Below, piece by piece: positions 29,644-39,404 of a stretch of 64,000 bases of DNA. Within the stretch, counting starts at the first letter, position 1. Every line of letters starts with the position of its first letter. The stretch is from Budvicia aquatica DSM 5075 = ATCC 35567 (GTDB lineage: Bacteria; Pseudomonadota; Gammaproteobacteria; Enterobacterales; Enterobacteriaceae), in assembly GCF_000427805.1 (NCBI RefSeq), contig NZ_ATYS01000005.1, positions 57,039-121,038 on the forward strand, written 5' to 3'. The notes under the pieces were generated by a model, which made no database searches, was not told where the DNA came from, and saw nothing but the letters and a program-made list of their open reading frames with translations. The translations under genes and the position numbers were made by a program.

Positions 29644-30645
29644 ATGAAAGCGATTGTTTATCACGGCCCGAAAGAGATCTCGTTAGACGACGTCCCTGTT
29701 CCGGAAATTAATCAGGATGAAGTACTCATCAAAGTTCATTACGCCGGTATCTGCGGTTCTGATTTAAATATTTATGTCGGAGCCCATCCCAGAGCGAAAA
29801 GCCCGCTAATCACTGGTCATGAATTTTCCGGCGTGATCGCTAAAGGCAACGGGCACTTTAAAGAAGGAACGCCGGTTACCGTCCGGCCGCTGATCTCTTG
29901 TCAGCACTGTGCACCCTGTGAAAATGGCGTGAGCCATGTCTGTAGTAGCCTGAAACTTTACGGTATCGATACTGCCGGCGGCATGGCTGAGTATGTCAAG
30001 GTTCCGGCCAATGTTGTTCATCAATTACCTGCAGATATGCCGATGACTATTGGTGCATTTGTTGAGCCTTTAGCCGTTGCCGTTCACGCGGTGAGCCGGA
30101 CTAATTTTAACGTTGGTGACTCAGTGGTGGTATTTGGTGCCGGTACTATCGGCCTTTGTATGGCCAGTGTTCTGCAGGCCGGGGGAGCGAAACAGATTAT
30201 TGTCGTTGAAACTAACCCTTATCGTTTACAGCTGGCAAGTGAACTTGGGTTTATTGCGCTTAACCCGGCAGAAATTGATATCACAGCCCGCGTATCAGAA
30301 CTGACTAAAGGCATCGGCGCTGATGTCGTGTATGACTGTGCCGCCCATCCGGTTGTTGCCGCATTGCTGACCAAGGTCGTGAAAGTACAGGGCATGATTG
30401 AAATCGTCGGTTCTTATAAGAAACCGGCCGAGTTCCAGCTGCTTGATATTGAATTTAAAGAGCTCACCGTCATTGGCACTCGTGTCTATACCAAGCGTGA
30501 TTTCAATACCGCTATCAACCTGATTTCAAAAGGTTTCCCTTATGAGCGGTTGATTACTGTTTATTCCCCTGAGCAGGCCAAAGACGGCTTCGATATGTGC
30601 TTGAATGGCGGCGATGTCATTAAAGTCATGTATGAGTTTGTATAG
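29644..30645 (+). CDS. zinc-dependent L-idonate/sorbitol-type dehydrogenase
   Basis: A 333-residue medium-chain dehydrogenase. The catalytic zinc site starts at YAGICGSDLNIY and GHEFSG, the structural zinc cysteines are in CQHCAPCENGVSHVC, and the Rossmann motif is VVFGAGTIGLCMA followed by VVETNPYR. Sorbitol, L-idonate and galactonate-type dehydrogenases share this pattern. With the SDR that follows, it parallels the E. coli IdnD-IdnO pair that converts L-idonate through 5-ketogluconate to gluconate. That parallel is inferred from gene order and family. Confidence 0.82.
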   Translation: MKAIVYHGPKEISLDDVPVPEINQDEVLIKVHYAGICGSDLNIYVGAHPRAKSPLITGHEFSGVIAKGNGHFKEGTPVTVRPLISCQHCAPCENGVSHVCSSLKLYGIDTAGGMAEYVKVPANVVHQLPADMPMTIGAFVEPLAVAVHAVSRTNFNVGDSVVVFGAGTIGLCMASVLQAGGAKQIIVVETNPYRLQLASELGFIALNPAEIDITARVSELTKGIGADVVYDCAAHPVVAALLTKVVKVQGMIEIVGSYKKPAEFQLLDIEFKELTVIGTRVYTKRDFNTAINLISKGFPYERLITVYSPEQAKDGFDMCLNGGDVIKVMYEFV

Positions 30646-30683
30646 CCAATCTATATGAAAAATAATATCAATGAGGCATAAGA

Positions 30684-31442
30684 ATGAAAAGTAATCCATT
30701 TGATTTATCAGGTAAAAATGCAATCGTCACCGGCGGTTCAAGAGGCTTAGGTAAAGCATTCGCTGAAAGTCTGGCTAATGCCGGAGCCAATATCATTATT
30801 GTTGATGTCGATCGCAATGAACAAACCGAAAAAGAGATTAAGGCTTACGGCGTTTCTTGCGAAAGCATTACCTTTGATTTAGCTAACTTTGAACAATATG
30901 ACGATCTGGTAAATAGCATCGTTAATAAGTATCAGCATATTGATATTTTGGTCAACAATGCCGGCGTTCAGCGTCGTCACCCTTCCGTCGACTTCCCTAA
31001 ATCTGACTGGGACTTAGTGCTTAACGTTAATCTAAACGCGGTCTTCTTTATGTGTCAGGCATTCGGTCGCCACATGATTAAACAGGGTCAGGGCAAAATT
31101 ATTAATATCGCCTCATTGCTGGCATTCCAGGGCGGATTTACCATTCCGGCCTATACCGCGGCAAAATCAGCCGTAATGGGTTTCTCTAAATCATTATCAA
31201 ATGAATGGGCCTCCAAGGGTATTAACGTTAACTGTATTGCCCCCGGCTATATTGCAACCGAAATGAATATTCCATTAATGAATGATGAAACGCGTAATCG
31301 TCAAATTATGGAAAGAATACCTGCCGGTCGCTGGGGTCAGCCGTCTGATTTAGGTGGTGCTGCGGTATTCTTAGCCTCGCCGGCATCTGATTATATTGAC
31401 GGACATACCATTGTGGTCGACGGCGGCTGGATGGGCCGCTAA
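30684..31442 (+). CDS. short-chain dehydrogenase (gluconate 5-dehydrogenase/KduD-like)
   Basis: A 252-residue classical SDR. The cofactor motif is VTGGSRGLGKAFAE, then NNAGVQRRHP. The catalytic Ser lies in IINIASLLAF and Tyr/Lys in PAYTAAKSAVMG. The ending GHTIVVDGGWMGR is typical for the IdnO/KduD subgroup. It probably interconverts a keto-aldonate and aldonate, complementing the zinc dehydrogenase upstream. The start is 38 bases after the preceding stop, with GAGGCATAAGA before the ATG. Confidence 0.83.
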   Translation: MKSNPFDLSGKNAIVTGGSRGLGKAFAESLANAGANIIIVDVDRNEQTEKEIKAYGVSCESITFDLANFEQYDDLVNSIVNKYQHIDILVNNAGVQRRHPSVDFPKSDWDLVLNVNLNAVFFMCQAFGRHMIKQGQGKIINIASLLAFQGGFTIPAYTAAKSAVMGFSKSLSNEWASKGINVNCIAPGYIATEMNIPLMNDETRNRQIMERIPAGRWGQPSDLGGAAVFLASPASDYIDGHTIVVDGGWMGR

Positions 31443-31557
31443 CCGGGGCTTCGCCTTAAAAATTTAAAACAATAAACATAACCTTAAATGTTGTTATTCA
31501 TCCTACATAAGGTGAATAACAACAGATTTTAATAAGTCCTATTTAAAGGGAAATAAC

Positions 31558-32877
31558 ATGCCTATATTAATTGTTATTGCAGGCGTTGCATTATTACTTA
31601 TCCTTATGATGCGGTTCAAAATCCATTGTTTTATTGCGTTGATCCTCGTCGCATTATTTGTTGGTTTATTACAGGGAATGTCGATTGTTGGCGTTCTGAA
31701 CTCGGTTAAAAGCGGTGTTGGCGGCACCTTAAGTAATTTAGCCCTGATTATGGGATTTGGTGCCATGCTGGGTAAATTACTCGGCGACTGCGGCGGAGCC
31801 CAACGCATAGCGATGACGTTGGTCAATAAGTTCGGTGAGAAAAATATTCAGTGGGCCGTTGCCATTACCGGCTTTATTGTTGGTTTCGCACTGTTCTTTG
31901 AAGTCGGTATTATTTTATTAATGCCGTTGGTGATCACCTTAGCACTGACATTACGCGTTTCTATCCTGTATGTCGGTATTCCTATGGCGGCCGCAATATC
32001 GGTTACCCACTGCTTCTTACCGCCCCATCCCGGCCCGACTGCTATTGCCAACCTGTTCTACGCCGATATGGGTTTAACCCTTATTTATGGCGTGATGATT
32101 GCTATTCCAACGGTGATTATTTCCGGCCCGCTGTTTGCTCGCCTGCCTTATCTTAAAAAGATTAACCCAGAAATCCATATGGGCTTTGCTAACCGAGAGT
32201 TTAGTGAACAAGAGATGCCCGGCTTTGGTATCAGCGTATTCACCGCGCTCATCCCAGTGATCCTAATGGCACTGCGCGCCGTGTTTGAAATGGTACTGCC
32301 TAAGGGTAACGCCATTCTCCCGTACGCTGAGTTTTTTGGCGATCCGGTTATCGCAACCCTAATTGCAGCACTGGTTGCTTTATACACCTTCGGCTTTAAC
32401 CGCGGCAAAACGGTGGCTGAAATTACCGCAAGTATAGAGTCTTCAGCCAAGCTGATTGCCATGATGCTACTGATCATTGGTGCCGGCGGTGCCTTTAAGC
32501 AGGTCCTTATTGATAGCGGAGTTAAAGATTATATTGCCAGCATAATGCATGCGTTCAGCTTCTCACCTTTGCTGCTGGCATGGTTGATTGCTGTGTCATT
32601 ACGTTTAGCATTAGGTTCAGCAACGGTAACAGCATTAACCACCGGCGGTATCGTATTTCCTCTTATCGAAGCAACGGGCGTCAGCCCTGAACTGATGGTT
32701 CTTGCCGTTGGTTCCGGCAGCGTATTCTTCTCACACGTGAACGATCCGGGCTTCTGGATGATTAAAGAGTATTTCAATTTAACGGTTGGCGAAACGCTAA
32801 AGTCCTGGTCAGTACTGGAAACCGTTATCTCTGTCTGCGGCCTGCTGGGTTGCCTGGCCATTAATATGTTTATTTAA
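31558..32877 (+). CDS. GntP family gluconate:H+ symporter
   Basis: A 439-residue membrane protein of the GntP family with about 12-14 hydrophobic segments. Family blocks include GFGAMLGKLLGDCGGAQRIA, THCFLPPHPGPTAIA and ALGSATVTALTTGGIVFPL, which are close to the E. coli GntP/GntT/IdnT group. It should import gluconate, idonate or a related sugar acid across the inner membrane in symport with protons. It sits between the dehydrogenases and the aldolase in the same operon, 115 bases after the SDR and 19 bases before the aldolase. Confidence 0.88.
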   Translation: MPILIVIAGVALLLILMMRFKIHCFIALILVALFVGLLQGMSIVGVLNSVKSGVGGTLSNLALIMGFGAMLGKLLGDCGGAQRIAMTLVNKFGEKNIQWAVAITGFIVGFALFFEVGIILLMPLVITLALTLRVSILYVGIPMAAAISVTHCFLPPHPGPTAIANLFYADMGLTLIYGVMIAIPTVIISGPLFARLPYLKKINPEIHMGFANREFSEQEMPGFGISVFTALIPVILMALRAVFEMVLPKGNAILPYAEFFGDPVIATLIAALVALYTFGFNRGKTVAEITASIESSAKLIAMMLLIIGAGGAFKQVLIDSGVKDYIASIMHAFSFSPLLLAWLIAVSLRLALGSATVTALTTGGIVFPLIEATGVSPELMVLAVGSGSVFFSHVNDPGFWMIKEYFNLTVGETLKSWSVLETVISVCGLLGCLAINMFI

Positions 32878-32896
32878 TTCAACCTAAGGTATTGAT

Positions 32897-33535
32897 ATGA
32901 AAAACTGGAAAAGAAGTGCGGAAGAGATCTTAAGCAGCAGTCCGGTTGTTCCGGTCATTGTGATTGAGAACATTGAAGATGCGGTGCCTCTGGCTAAAGC
33001 ATTGGTTGCCGGCGGCGTGAAAGTCCTTGAGGTCACGTTAAGAACCGCCTGCGCAATGGAAGCGATGGCGAAGATCATTAAAGAAGTTCCTCAGGCCATT
33101 GTCGGGGCAGGAACCGTAACATCCGTTGAACAGCTGCGTGAAGTCACCGCCATTGGCGCTCAATTTATTATTACTCCCGGTATTACACCGGCTATTTTAA
33201 GCGCGGCGGTCGCAGGAACGGTACCGGTTATTCCCGGTGTTGCCACGCTTTCTGAGCTACTCATGGCGAAAGAAGCCGGCTTAACCGCGCTGAAGTTTTT
33301 CCCGGCGGAAATTAATGGCGGCGTTGCCGCGCTGAAAGCCTTTGCCGGCCCCTGCCCGGAAATGAAATTCTGCCCGACCGGCGGGATTAATTTGGCGAAC
33401 TACCGTAGCTATCTGGCGCTGAATAACGTGATTTGTGTCGGTGGTTCTTGGTTTGTTCCGACCGATGTTATCGCTCAGGGCGACTTCGAAAAAATCACTC
33501 AGTTAGCTGCACAGGCCGTACAGGGCGCGAAGTAA
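32897..33535 (+). CDS. KDPG/KHG aldolase (Eda family)
   Basis: A 212-residue class I aldolase of the Eda family. VGAGTVTS, the Schiff-base lysine in [13 protein letters not shown] and the phosphate-binding CPTGGI are all intact, and the Glu of VLEVTLRT is present. It cleaves 2-keto-3-deoxy-6-phosphogluconate (or the galactonate epimer) to pyruvate and glyceraldehyde-3-phosphate, closing the Entner-Doudoroff route fed by this operon. A 12-bp hairpin follows the stop codon. Confidence 0.88.
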   Translation: MKNWKRSAEEILSSSPVVPVIVIENIEDAVPLAKALVAGGVKVLEVTLRTACAMEAMAKIIKEVPQAIVGAGTVTSVEQLREVTAIGAQFIITPGITPAILSAAVAGTVPVIPGVATLSELLMAKEAGLTALKFFPAEINGGVAALKAFAGPCPEMKFCPTGGINLANYRSYLALNNVICVGGSWFVPTDVIAQGDFEKITQLAAQAVQGAK

Positions 33536-33548
33536 CGCGCTCTTACAT

Positions 33549-33579
33549 AAGGCACGTACGATAAATTCGTACGTGCCTT
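33549..33579 (+). terminator. strong hairpin after the sugar-acid operon
   Basis: A perfect 12-bp stem AAGGCACGTACG (33549-33560) with CGTACGTGCCTT (33568-33579) and a 7-base loop. No T-tract follows, so termination efficiency is uncertain. The remainder of the gap up to 33928 shows no gene. Confidence 0.6.
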
Positions 33580-33928
33580 GGTTATATCTAACCCCAGTCC
33601 TATTCTCATTTCATTATTTCTCACTGTGCCTGCATTCTTGGCTATTCCTCCCTCTATATATAGATCCAGAACGCTTTTTATCTTTTCGCGTATAAGAATT
33701 GGCAATCGCCGGGCGGAAGTTTAGACTTAGCATAGATCTACGTGGTATTTGTTGGTAGGGTAGCAAGCCGAATAGGCTTGATACTTGAAGGGGCTTTTCG
33801 TATTAGTCGTACTAGTTCGCCCGAATGACTTACTTATGTAATCTTATCGGGGCTCTTTTACGTTCCCCTAGCAACGCTGATTATTCCGAGTATTGATAAT
33901 AGTGCCGAATTTAAAGGACTCAGGTTTT

Positions 33929-34666
33929 ATGGGTAGTAACGATCGGTTGTATAAAGAAGTTGGCGCTAAAATAAAGAAGCAGCTTTTATCGGGTATTTAC
34001 AAGATTGGCGACAAACTGCCAACCGAAAGAGAGTTGACTGAAACGTTTGGTGTCGGGCGTACGGTTATCCGAGAAGCCCTGATCTTGCTGGAAGTTGAGG
34101 GCTTTATCGAAATCCGAAAAAGCTCGGGCATTTATGTGATCAAAAATGAGATCGGCATGGACTCTTTTCTTACCGGAAAGGTCGGGCCGTTTGAGCTTCT
34201 CCAGGCAAGACAACTGATTGAAAGTACCATTGCTGCATTTGCCGCTACGCAAATAGTGAAAAGCGATCTTGAAAAGCTCAGTGACGTTCTGGAGCAGGAA
34301 AAAGAGTATCTCGACTTGCCCCCCAACGAAGAACTCGACCGCTATTTCCACTGCTTGGTTGCCGGCGCGACGCAAAACGCCCTGTTAACCGATCTTGTCC
34401 GCTATATCTGGGACGTCCGTAAACGCGACCCGATATGGCAAGAGTTAAAGCAACAGGACGAACAGCGCGAATATAGCCAAAGAGGGTATGAAGAGCACAA
34501 GGCCATTTTACAGGCACTACAGCGTAAAGATCCTATGGCGGCAAAATTAGCCATGTGGCAGCATCTGGAAAATATTAATGACCGAGTGACTAAGCAGCTT
34601 GAGTCAAAAGAACCCTCCTTCGACCGCTTTTTATTTGAATCTGTTCCCCTGGATATCAAAGCCTAA
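33929..34666 (+). CDS. FadR-branch GntR regulator of the sugar-acid operon
   Basis: A 245-residue GntR regulator. The winged helix (residues about 10-75) contains GDKLPTERELTETFGVGRTVIREALILLEVEGFIEI (read in two halves), and residues about 95-235 form an all-helical FCD ligand domain with conserved metal-binding residues near DRYFHCLV and the C-terminal EEHKAIL. I start it at the ATG at 33929 after AAAGGACT; a TTG 12 codons earlier is less likely. It is the best candidate to bind the two ATTGG-N4-CCAAT palindromes upstream of the kinase, with a sugar acid as effector. Confidence 0.83.
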   Translation: MGSNDRLYKEVGAKIKKQLLSGIYKIGDKLPTERELTETFGVGRTVIREALILLEVEGFIEIRKSSGIYVIKNEIGMDSFLTGKVGPFELLQARQLIESTIAAFAATQIVKSDLEKLSDVLEQEKEYLDLPPNEELDRYFHCLVAGATQNALLTDLVRYIWDVRKRDPIWQELKQQDEQREYSQRGYEEHKAILQALQRKDPMAAKLAMWQHLENINDRVTKQLESKEPSFDRFLFESVPLDIKA

Positions 34667-34887
34667 ATTTTTACTCCAGCCCTAACAGCTCATAACGGCT
34701 AAATCAGAAAACGTCCTCTTCTGATATCCGTTTGGGGCTGGGTATATACTTTCATTGATTACGGCTTCGCTGTTAAAAATTCACCCATAATAAGTAGCAC
34801 CATACTTCCAGCTAACTCTTTTTCCTCCAATTAACACAGTTCCCTCGACTTTTAGCCATTCATTCTGGGGTTCCACCCGCTAAACCT

Positions 34888-34931
34888 AGAAAACAGACAT
34901 GCGTCACAGTTATGCCGCATGTCTGTTTTCT
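34888..34931. terminator. 16-bp perfect hairpin between the sugar-acid and C4 loci
   Basis: AGAAAACAGACATGCG (34888-34903) pairs exactly with CGCATGTCTGTTTTCT (34916-34931) around a 12-base loop. It lies 220 bases after the GntR gene and just before the palindromic operator at 34961; it could insulate the two loci. The rest of the gap 34667-35053 shows no gene. Confidence 0.6.
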
Positions 34932-34960
34932 GTGCAATTTTCTACTATCATTCCCAAAAA

Positions 34961-34980
34961 ATATATTATATATAATATAT
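34961..34980. promoter_or_regulatory. 20-bp perfect palindrome, operator candidate (copy 1)
   Basis: ATATATTATATATAATATAT is self-complementary over all 20 bases and lies 73 bases before the enolase-superfamily gene. The identical sequence occurs at 41965-41984, upstream of the divergently placed fumarase-like genes at the other end of the locus. Confidence 0.65.
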
Positions 34981-35053
34981 GATTTCAGCAAAAAGGCCTA
35001 TATCTCAGTTGCCATAGCGTCTTAATACATTTTTGTCATAAAGGGGAAACAGA

Positions 35054-36244
35054 ATGAAAATTGTCAGCGTCGATATTATTGATGTGAAAAATCCGTTGCA
35101 GTCAGCGGTCTCTAAATGGCGCCCTATCGTTGTGCGTATTAATACCGATGAAGGTATTTCTGGCTTCGGTGAAGTCGGCATGGCTTACGGTATTGGTGCT
35201 TCAGCCGGCTTTGGTATGGCTAAAGATTTAGCCAGCATTATTATCGGTATGGACCCAATGGAGAGTGAAAAAATCTGGGACAAGATGCAGAAAAAAACCT
35301 TTTGGGGACAAGGGGGAGGAACGGTTGTATCTGCCGGGATGAGTGCTATCGATATTGCACTTTGGGATATCAAAGGAAAAGCCTTAAATGTACCCTGTTA
35401 TCAACTGCTGGGCGGGAAGTGTCGGGATACGCTGCGGACTTATGCCAGTCAGCTACAGTTTGGCTGGGGTGATGCGGCTAAAAAAGAGATACTTACCACG
35501 CCACAACAGTATGCTGCAGCGGCAGAGAAGGCCCTGGCCGACGGCTATGATGCAATAAAAGTAGACGTAAATGAAATTGATGAACAGGGCGTAGCTAAGA
35601 AACGTAACCTATATGGTGTGTTTGCTGACCGTGAGCTGATGGTCGGATATAAACGTTTAAAAGCCATCCGCGACGCGGTTGGCGATGAAGTGGATATTAT
35701 CGTTGAAGCTCATGCGTTAACCGATACCGCTTCAGCGATCCGTTTTGGCCGAATGATCGAAGACCTGCGTATTTCTGCCTATGAAGAACCGGTCATGGCG
35801 TTAAATCACGGCCAGCTCAAAGAAGTTAAAAACAATATTAATATACCGATCGCTGCCGGTGAGCGCATCTATACCCGCTGGGGATTCCGTCCATTCTTTG
35901 AAGAGCACATTATCGATTTAATTCAACCTGACCTTGGTACCTGCGGCGGTATCACCGAAGCGAAGAAAATATGCGATATGGGCCATATCTATGACACAAC
36001 CTGCCAGATCCACGTATGCGGTGGGCCGATTATGACTGCGGCCTCGCTGCAGTTGGAATGCGCTATTCCAAACTTCGGTATTCATGAATTACACCGCTAT
36101 GCGTTACTTGAAGGCAACCGCGATACCTGTAAATACGATTATCTACCTAAAAATGGGAAATACGAGATCCCGGATTTGCCGGGCATCGGTCAGGAGTTGA
36201 CGGATAAATCTATTGCTGAGTCGCCAAAAGTGACGGTTCAGTAA
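35054..36244 (+). CDS. enolase-superfamily (mandelate racemase group) acid dehydratase or racemase
   Basis: A 396-residue enolase-superfamily enzyme. Barrel residues are visible: KxD in DAIKVDVNE, Glu in IIVEAHALTD, Glu in SAYEEPVM, Glu in AAGERIYTRWG, an Asp in QPDLGTCGG and the catalytic His in CQIHVCGGP. An intact His-Asp dyad suggests dehydration of an aldonate/aldarate-type hydroxy acid, but the substrate is not readable. It differs clearly from the superfamily member in the island (17797). It is the first gene of a locus with a DcuC permease and an MmgE/PrpD protein and follows the 20-bp palindrome. GGGGAAAC precedes the ATG. Confidence 0.8.
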   Translation: MKIVSVDIIDVKNPLQSAVSKWRPIVVRINTDEGISGFGEVGMAYGIGASAGFGMAKDLASIIIGMDPMESEKIWDKMQKKTFWGQGGGTVVSAGMSAIDIALWDIKGKALNVPCYQLLGGKCRDTLRTYASQLQFGWGDAAKKEILTTPQQYAAAAEKALADGYDAIKVDVNEIDEQGVAKKRNLYGVFADRELMVGYKRLKAIRDAVGDEVDIIVEAHALTDTASAIRFGRMIEDLRISAYEEPVMALNHGQLKEVKNNINIPIAAGERIYTRWGFRPFFEEHIIDLIQPDLGTCGGITEAKKICDMGHIYDTTCQIHVCGGPIMTAASLQLECAIPNFGIHELHRYALLEGNRDTCKYDYLPKNGKYEIPDLPGIGQELTDKSIAESPKVTVQ

Positions 36245-36551
36245 GGTTTAGCTAAACGACAAAAAAGACGTTGTTTGTGGCAAAGTCGGGGAAAAAATCA
36301 AGCGCAGCTAAATAGAACAATCAAGCCGGTTAATTAACGGAGAAAAATCAATATATCCAAAATTATTATCCGTTATTTTTAACGCTTAAGATGCAACCGA
36401 TTTTTATCCGGCTTTGCCCTTTCTGTAAGGATACATAGGCAAGGACGACGTCCATGGTTACGTGAGTAGGTTATTACTACTCATTAATAGACTGTTGTTT
36501 TGAGCGAAGTTGCTGACACCAATATGTTGCTTCTTCGTGGGGGATAAAGCT
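36245..36551. other. intergenic gap with no assigned element
   Basis: I see no gene, clear terminator or operator in these 307 bases. The downstream permease may be co-transcribed with the enolase-superfamily gene or have its own promoter here. Confidence 0.4.
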
Positions 36552-37943
36552 ATGGGATTAACAATTTCGCTCGTTGTCATCGCCTGGGTTGCGTGGATGA
36601 TTGCGAGAAAAGGCTATGCTACCGCAGTATTACTGGTCGCTGGCGTTATTTTACTCGGTACCTCTGTTTTACTCGATTTGGGACCAGGCCTAGCAGTTAA
36701 GAAGTCAACAGGTAGCAGTTTTTTTGATATATTTCAGGTAGTTCAGAACATTATGTCTTCCAATCTAGGGGGACTTGGTTTATCCATTATGGCGATGGGG
36801 GGCTTCTCACGCTATATGGATACTCTCAACGCCGGACAGGCTCTCTACTCTGTTGTTGGTGGACCACTAAAATACATTAAATCACCTTATATGCTGGCCT
36901 GCATGGGCTTCATTATTTCTCAGATTATCGGCATGGCTATTCCCAGTGCGTCCGGGCTGGCGTTGATGCTAATGGTGACGCTCTACCCGGTGATGATTCG
37001 AGCCGGAGTTTCGCGGCTTACCGCCGTTGCAATTATCGGTTCTAGCCGGTTCTTTGATTTAGGGCCCGGCTCGGCTAACTGTCTGTTGGCGGCTAAAACT
37101 TCCGGCATTGAATGGGCTGAATACTTTTTCAGTTGGCAGATGAAAATTTACTTTCCACTGCTGCTGGTGATGTTGATCTCCCACTATTTTGTTCAGCGTT
37201 TTTGGGAGCGGCGTGAAGGTCCCGATCCGGAAGACATTCTTTTGCAGGAAAAATTTCACAGGGAGCAGGCTGAAGCTGGCATTTCGGTACCTAAGATTTA
37301 TGCATTGTTGCCGATTATTCCATTAATTATTCTCTTGTCATTTAACCCGGTAGTTCTGGGGCAATTTGGTATTGATATAAACGTTGGCGTTCCTTCCGCA
37401 ATTATTTTGAGCACCTTAATTGCGATGGCTTTTGATTTTCTGCGTCGTCGCGACACCTTAGAAGTGCTAAATGGTATGAAGTCTTTCTTTGAGGGGCTGG
37501 GCAAGCAATTAACCATCGTTGTTGCCTTGATCATCGCCGGTCAGGTTTTCGGCGAAGGTCTTATTGCGATAGGTGCCGTTAATTCGCTGATCTCCGGCGT
37601 TGAAAGTGCCGGAATGGGGGCTGGCTTTATGATTATTGTAATGAGCCTGATTATTGGCGTCGTTGCTTTTCTCATGGGGTCCGGTAATGCACCATTCTTC
37701 TCGTTTGCTGCTTTAATCCCGGCGATTGCCGCTAAGCTTGGCGTCCCTTCCGCCGCGATGCTATTACCACTACAAACCATGACCGGCTTTGGCCGTACAT
37801 TATCACCGGTTACCGGCGCAATTGTTGCCGTCGCCGGTATCGCTGGAGTTTCACCTTTCCAGATTGTGAAACGCAACGCAATTCAGCTGATTCTGTGTGC
37901 CATCGTCAATTTTATTCTGACGTTTACCATTGTACTTCCGTGA
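36552..37943 (+). CDS. DcuC family C4-dicarboxylate permease (first copy)
   Basis: A 463-residue membrane protein with about 12 hydrophobic segments and DcuC blocks: MAMGGFSRYMDTLNAG, IIGMAIPSASGLALML, FFDLGPGSANCLLAAKTSG (read in parts) and LMGSGNAPFFSF, plus the closing GFGRTLSPVTGAIVAVAG. DcuC carries succinate, fumarate and related C4 dicarboxylates, usually in anaerobic conditions. It may import the substrate of this locus or export a dicarboxylate product. I start it at the ATG at 36552 after GGGGGAT; a TTG at 36510 would add 14 residues. A second, distinct DcuC lies at 45095. Confidence 0.86.
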   Translation: MGLTISLVVIAWVAWMIARKGYATAVLLVAGVILLGTSVLLDLGPGLAVKKSTGSSFFDIFQVVQNIMSSNLGGLGLSIMAMGGFSRYMDTLNAGQALYSVVGGPLKYIKSPYMLACMGFIISQIIGMAIPSASGLALMLMVTLYPVMIRAGVSRLTAVAIIGSSRFFDLGPGSANCLLAAKTSGIEWAEYFFSWQMKIYFPLLLVMLISHYFVQRFWERREGPDPEDILLQEKFHREQAEAGISVPKIYALLPIIPLIILLSFNPVVLGQFGIDINVGVPSAIILSTLIAMAFDFLRRRDTLEVLNGMKSFFEGLGKQLTIVVALIIAGQVFGEGLIAIGAVNSLISGVESAGMGAGFMIIVMSLIIGVVAFLMGSGNAPFFSFAALIPAIAAKLGVPSAAMLLPLQTMTGFGRTLSPVTGAIVAVAGIAGVSPFQIVKRNAIQLILCAIVNFILTFTIVLP

Positions 37944-37965
37944 TAACGCATGCATAAAAAGATAG

Positions 37966-38006
37966 AAGCATACTTGGGAAAATAGCTCTCTCAGGTATGC
38001 TTTTTT
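37966..38006 (+). terminator. Rho-independent terminator after the first dcuC
   Basis: An 8-bp stem AAGCATAC/GTATGCTT (37966-37973 with 37995-38002) runs directly into TTTTTT. It lies only about 10 bases before the next start codon, so it could act as an attenuator for the MmgE/PrpD gene. Confidence 0.65.
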
Positions 38007-38015
38007 GAGGAGTCA

Positions 38016-39356
38016 ATGATGGAAGATAAGATTCAACAAAATCTGGCCAACTTTATTGTCAATTGTCGTTATGAAAGTATAGAACCGCGGTTGATTACTG
38101 ATATGAAATACCGGGTTATCGACTGGTTAGGCTGTGCCATTGCCGGAGCTGACTATCCCCAGGCTATTATCGGGCGCCAGCTTTTTGCAGACATCGGTGG
38201 TAAACAAGACGCCGTTATCATCGGGGCGAGCGGAAAATACCCCGCGGCCTGTGCAGCTATGGTTAATGGTATAATTGGTCACGTTTCTGAGCTGGATGAT
38301 GGTCATCGTAAAGCGATCGGACACCCGGGCTCGGTGACGTTACCAGTGGCTTTAGCGTTAGGTGAGAAACTCAATATCACCGGTAAGGAGTTTCTACAGG
38401 CGCTGGCTATTGGTTACGACCTGTTTATCCGCCTTGGACAAACGGTAAACCCTTCCCATTATGCTTATTGGCATACCACCGGAACCTGTGGCGCTTTTGC
38501 TGCAACGGCGACGGCAGCTTCAATAATGAAGTTGACCGCGGAGCAGACCAATAATGCATTAGGTATTGTCGCAACCTTGAGCGGTGGCCTTACCGTCTCT
38601 TTTGGATCGCATGCAAAAGCACTAAATATAGGCCATGCCTGTCAGAACGGTATTTATGCCGCCTGTTTAGCTGAAGGTGGATTTACCGGCGCACCGGATG
38701 CGATTACCGGTAAAAAAGGGTTTATTGCGGCAACAAGTACACAAGATAACCATGATAGCTTAATCCATTGTGGTGAAACAGGACTGCTATCAGATACCGC
38801 GTTTTACAAGGTTTATGCCTCATGCGGGCATACAAACTCTCCGTTGGATGCCACGTTCAATCTATTAAACAGCCATCGACCAGATCCAAATAATATTGTA
38901 AAGATCGAAGTAGAAACCTACCGGATAGCAGTCTCGCTGACCGGTGAATTTAAGGCTGATAATGAAGATCAGGCTAAGTTCTCTTTGCCTTATTGCATGG
39001 CCGTTGCCATCCTGTTCGGCAAAGTGTCATTACAGCAGTTTAAGCCGGATGTTTTAAGCGATCCGGCGGTTAGGGCGTTAGCTAAAAAGATCGTTGTTAC
39101 AGAGTCTTCACAGGCAACACAACGTTTTCCTAAACGACAGGCCAGTGTGACTATTACGTTGAATAATGGACAGAAATATACTGATTCAGTTTCAGACTCT
39201 TGCGATATAGCTGATTATGATTTGATTGAGAAGAAATTTTTCGATGCTGCACAGGCCATTGATCTCAACGCATCTGAAAGTGTTATTTATTATATTAAAA
39301 CGATGGACCAATATGCAGGTATAACGCCATTAATCAATTACCTTCGGCTAATGTGA
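38016..39356 (+). CDS. MmgE/PrpD family protein
   Basis: A 446-residue MmgE/PrpD protein. Typical blocks are DWLGCAIAGAD, NGIIGHVSELDDGHRKAIGHPGS (read in two parts), YWHTTGTCGAFAATATAA and FGSHAKALNIGHACQNG. The family includes 2-methylcitrate dehydratase, cis-aconitate decarboxylase and iminodisuccinate epimerase, which all act on polycarboxylic acids. No methylcitrate-cycle gene is nearby, while a fumarate-producing type of lyase and a fumarase homologue are, so an epimerase or dehydratase acting on a C4-derived acid is more likely. GAGGAGTC precedes two adjacent ATG codons. Confidence 0.83.
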   Translation: MMEDKIQQNLANFIVNCRYESIEPRLITDMKYRVIDWLGCAIAGADYPQAIIGRQLFADIGGKQDAVIIGASGKYPAACAAMVNGIIGHVSELDDGHRKAIGHPGSVTLPVALALGEKLNITGKEFLQALAIGYDLFIRLGQTVNPSHYAYWHTTGTCGAFAATATAASIMKLTAEQTNNALGIVATLSGGLTVSFGSHAKALNIGHACQNGIYAACLAEGGFTGAPDAITGKKGFIAATSTQDNHDSLIHCGETGLLSDTAFYKVYASCGHTNSPLDATFNLLNSHRPDPNNIVKIEVETYRIAVSLTGEFKADNEDQAKFSLPYCMAVAILFGKVSLQQFKPDVLSDPAVRALAKKIVVTESSQATQRFPKRQASVTITLNNGQKYTDSVSDSCDIADYDLIEKKFFDAAQAIDLNASESVIYYIKTMDQYAGITPLINYLRLM

Positions 39357-39374
39357 GTAAATCAGGCCTATTAC

Positions 39375-39404
39375 TGCGGGAACCTTTAGGTAAAGGTTCC
39401 CGCA
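39375..39404 (+). terminator. hairpin after the MmgE/PrpD gene
   Basis: A 13-bp perfect stem TGCGGGAACCTTT/AAAGGTTCCCGCA with a four-base loop (39375-39387 with 39392-39404). The following sequence is only weakly T-rich. Confidence 0.65.

Noticed and set aside
33499..33705. Minus-strand open frame over the aldolase end
   Set aside because: It is antisense to the aldolase 3' end and its hairpin, with no recognisable protein features.
35054..36244. D-tartrate dehydratase (TarD) assignment, given the fumarase/tartrate-dehydratase pair nearby
   Set aside because: The sequence does not resemble what I recall of TarD beyond the shared superfamily; the substrate was left open.
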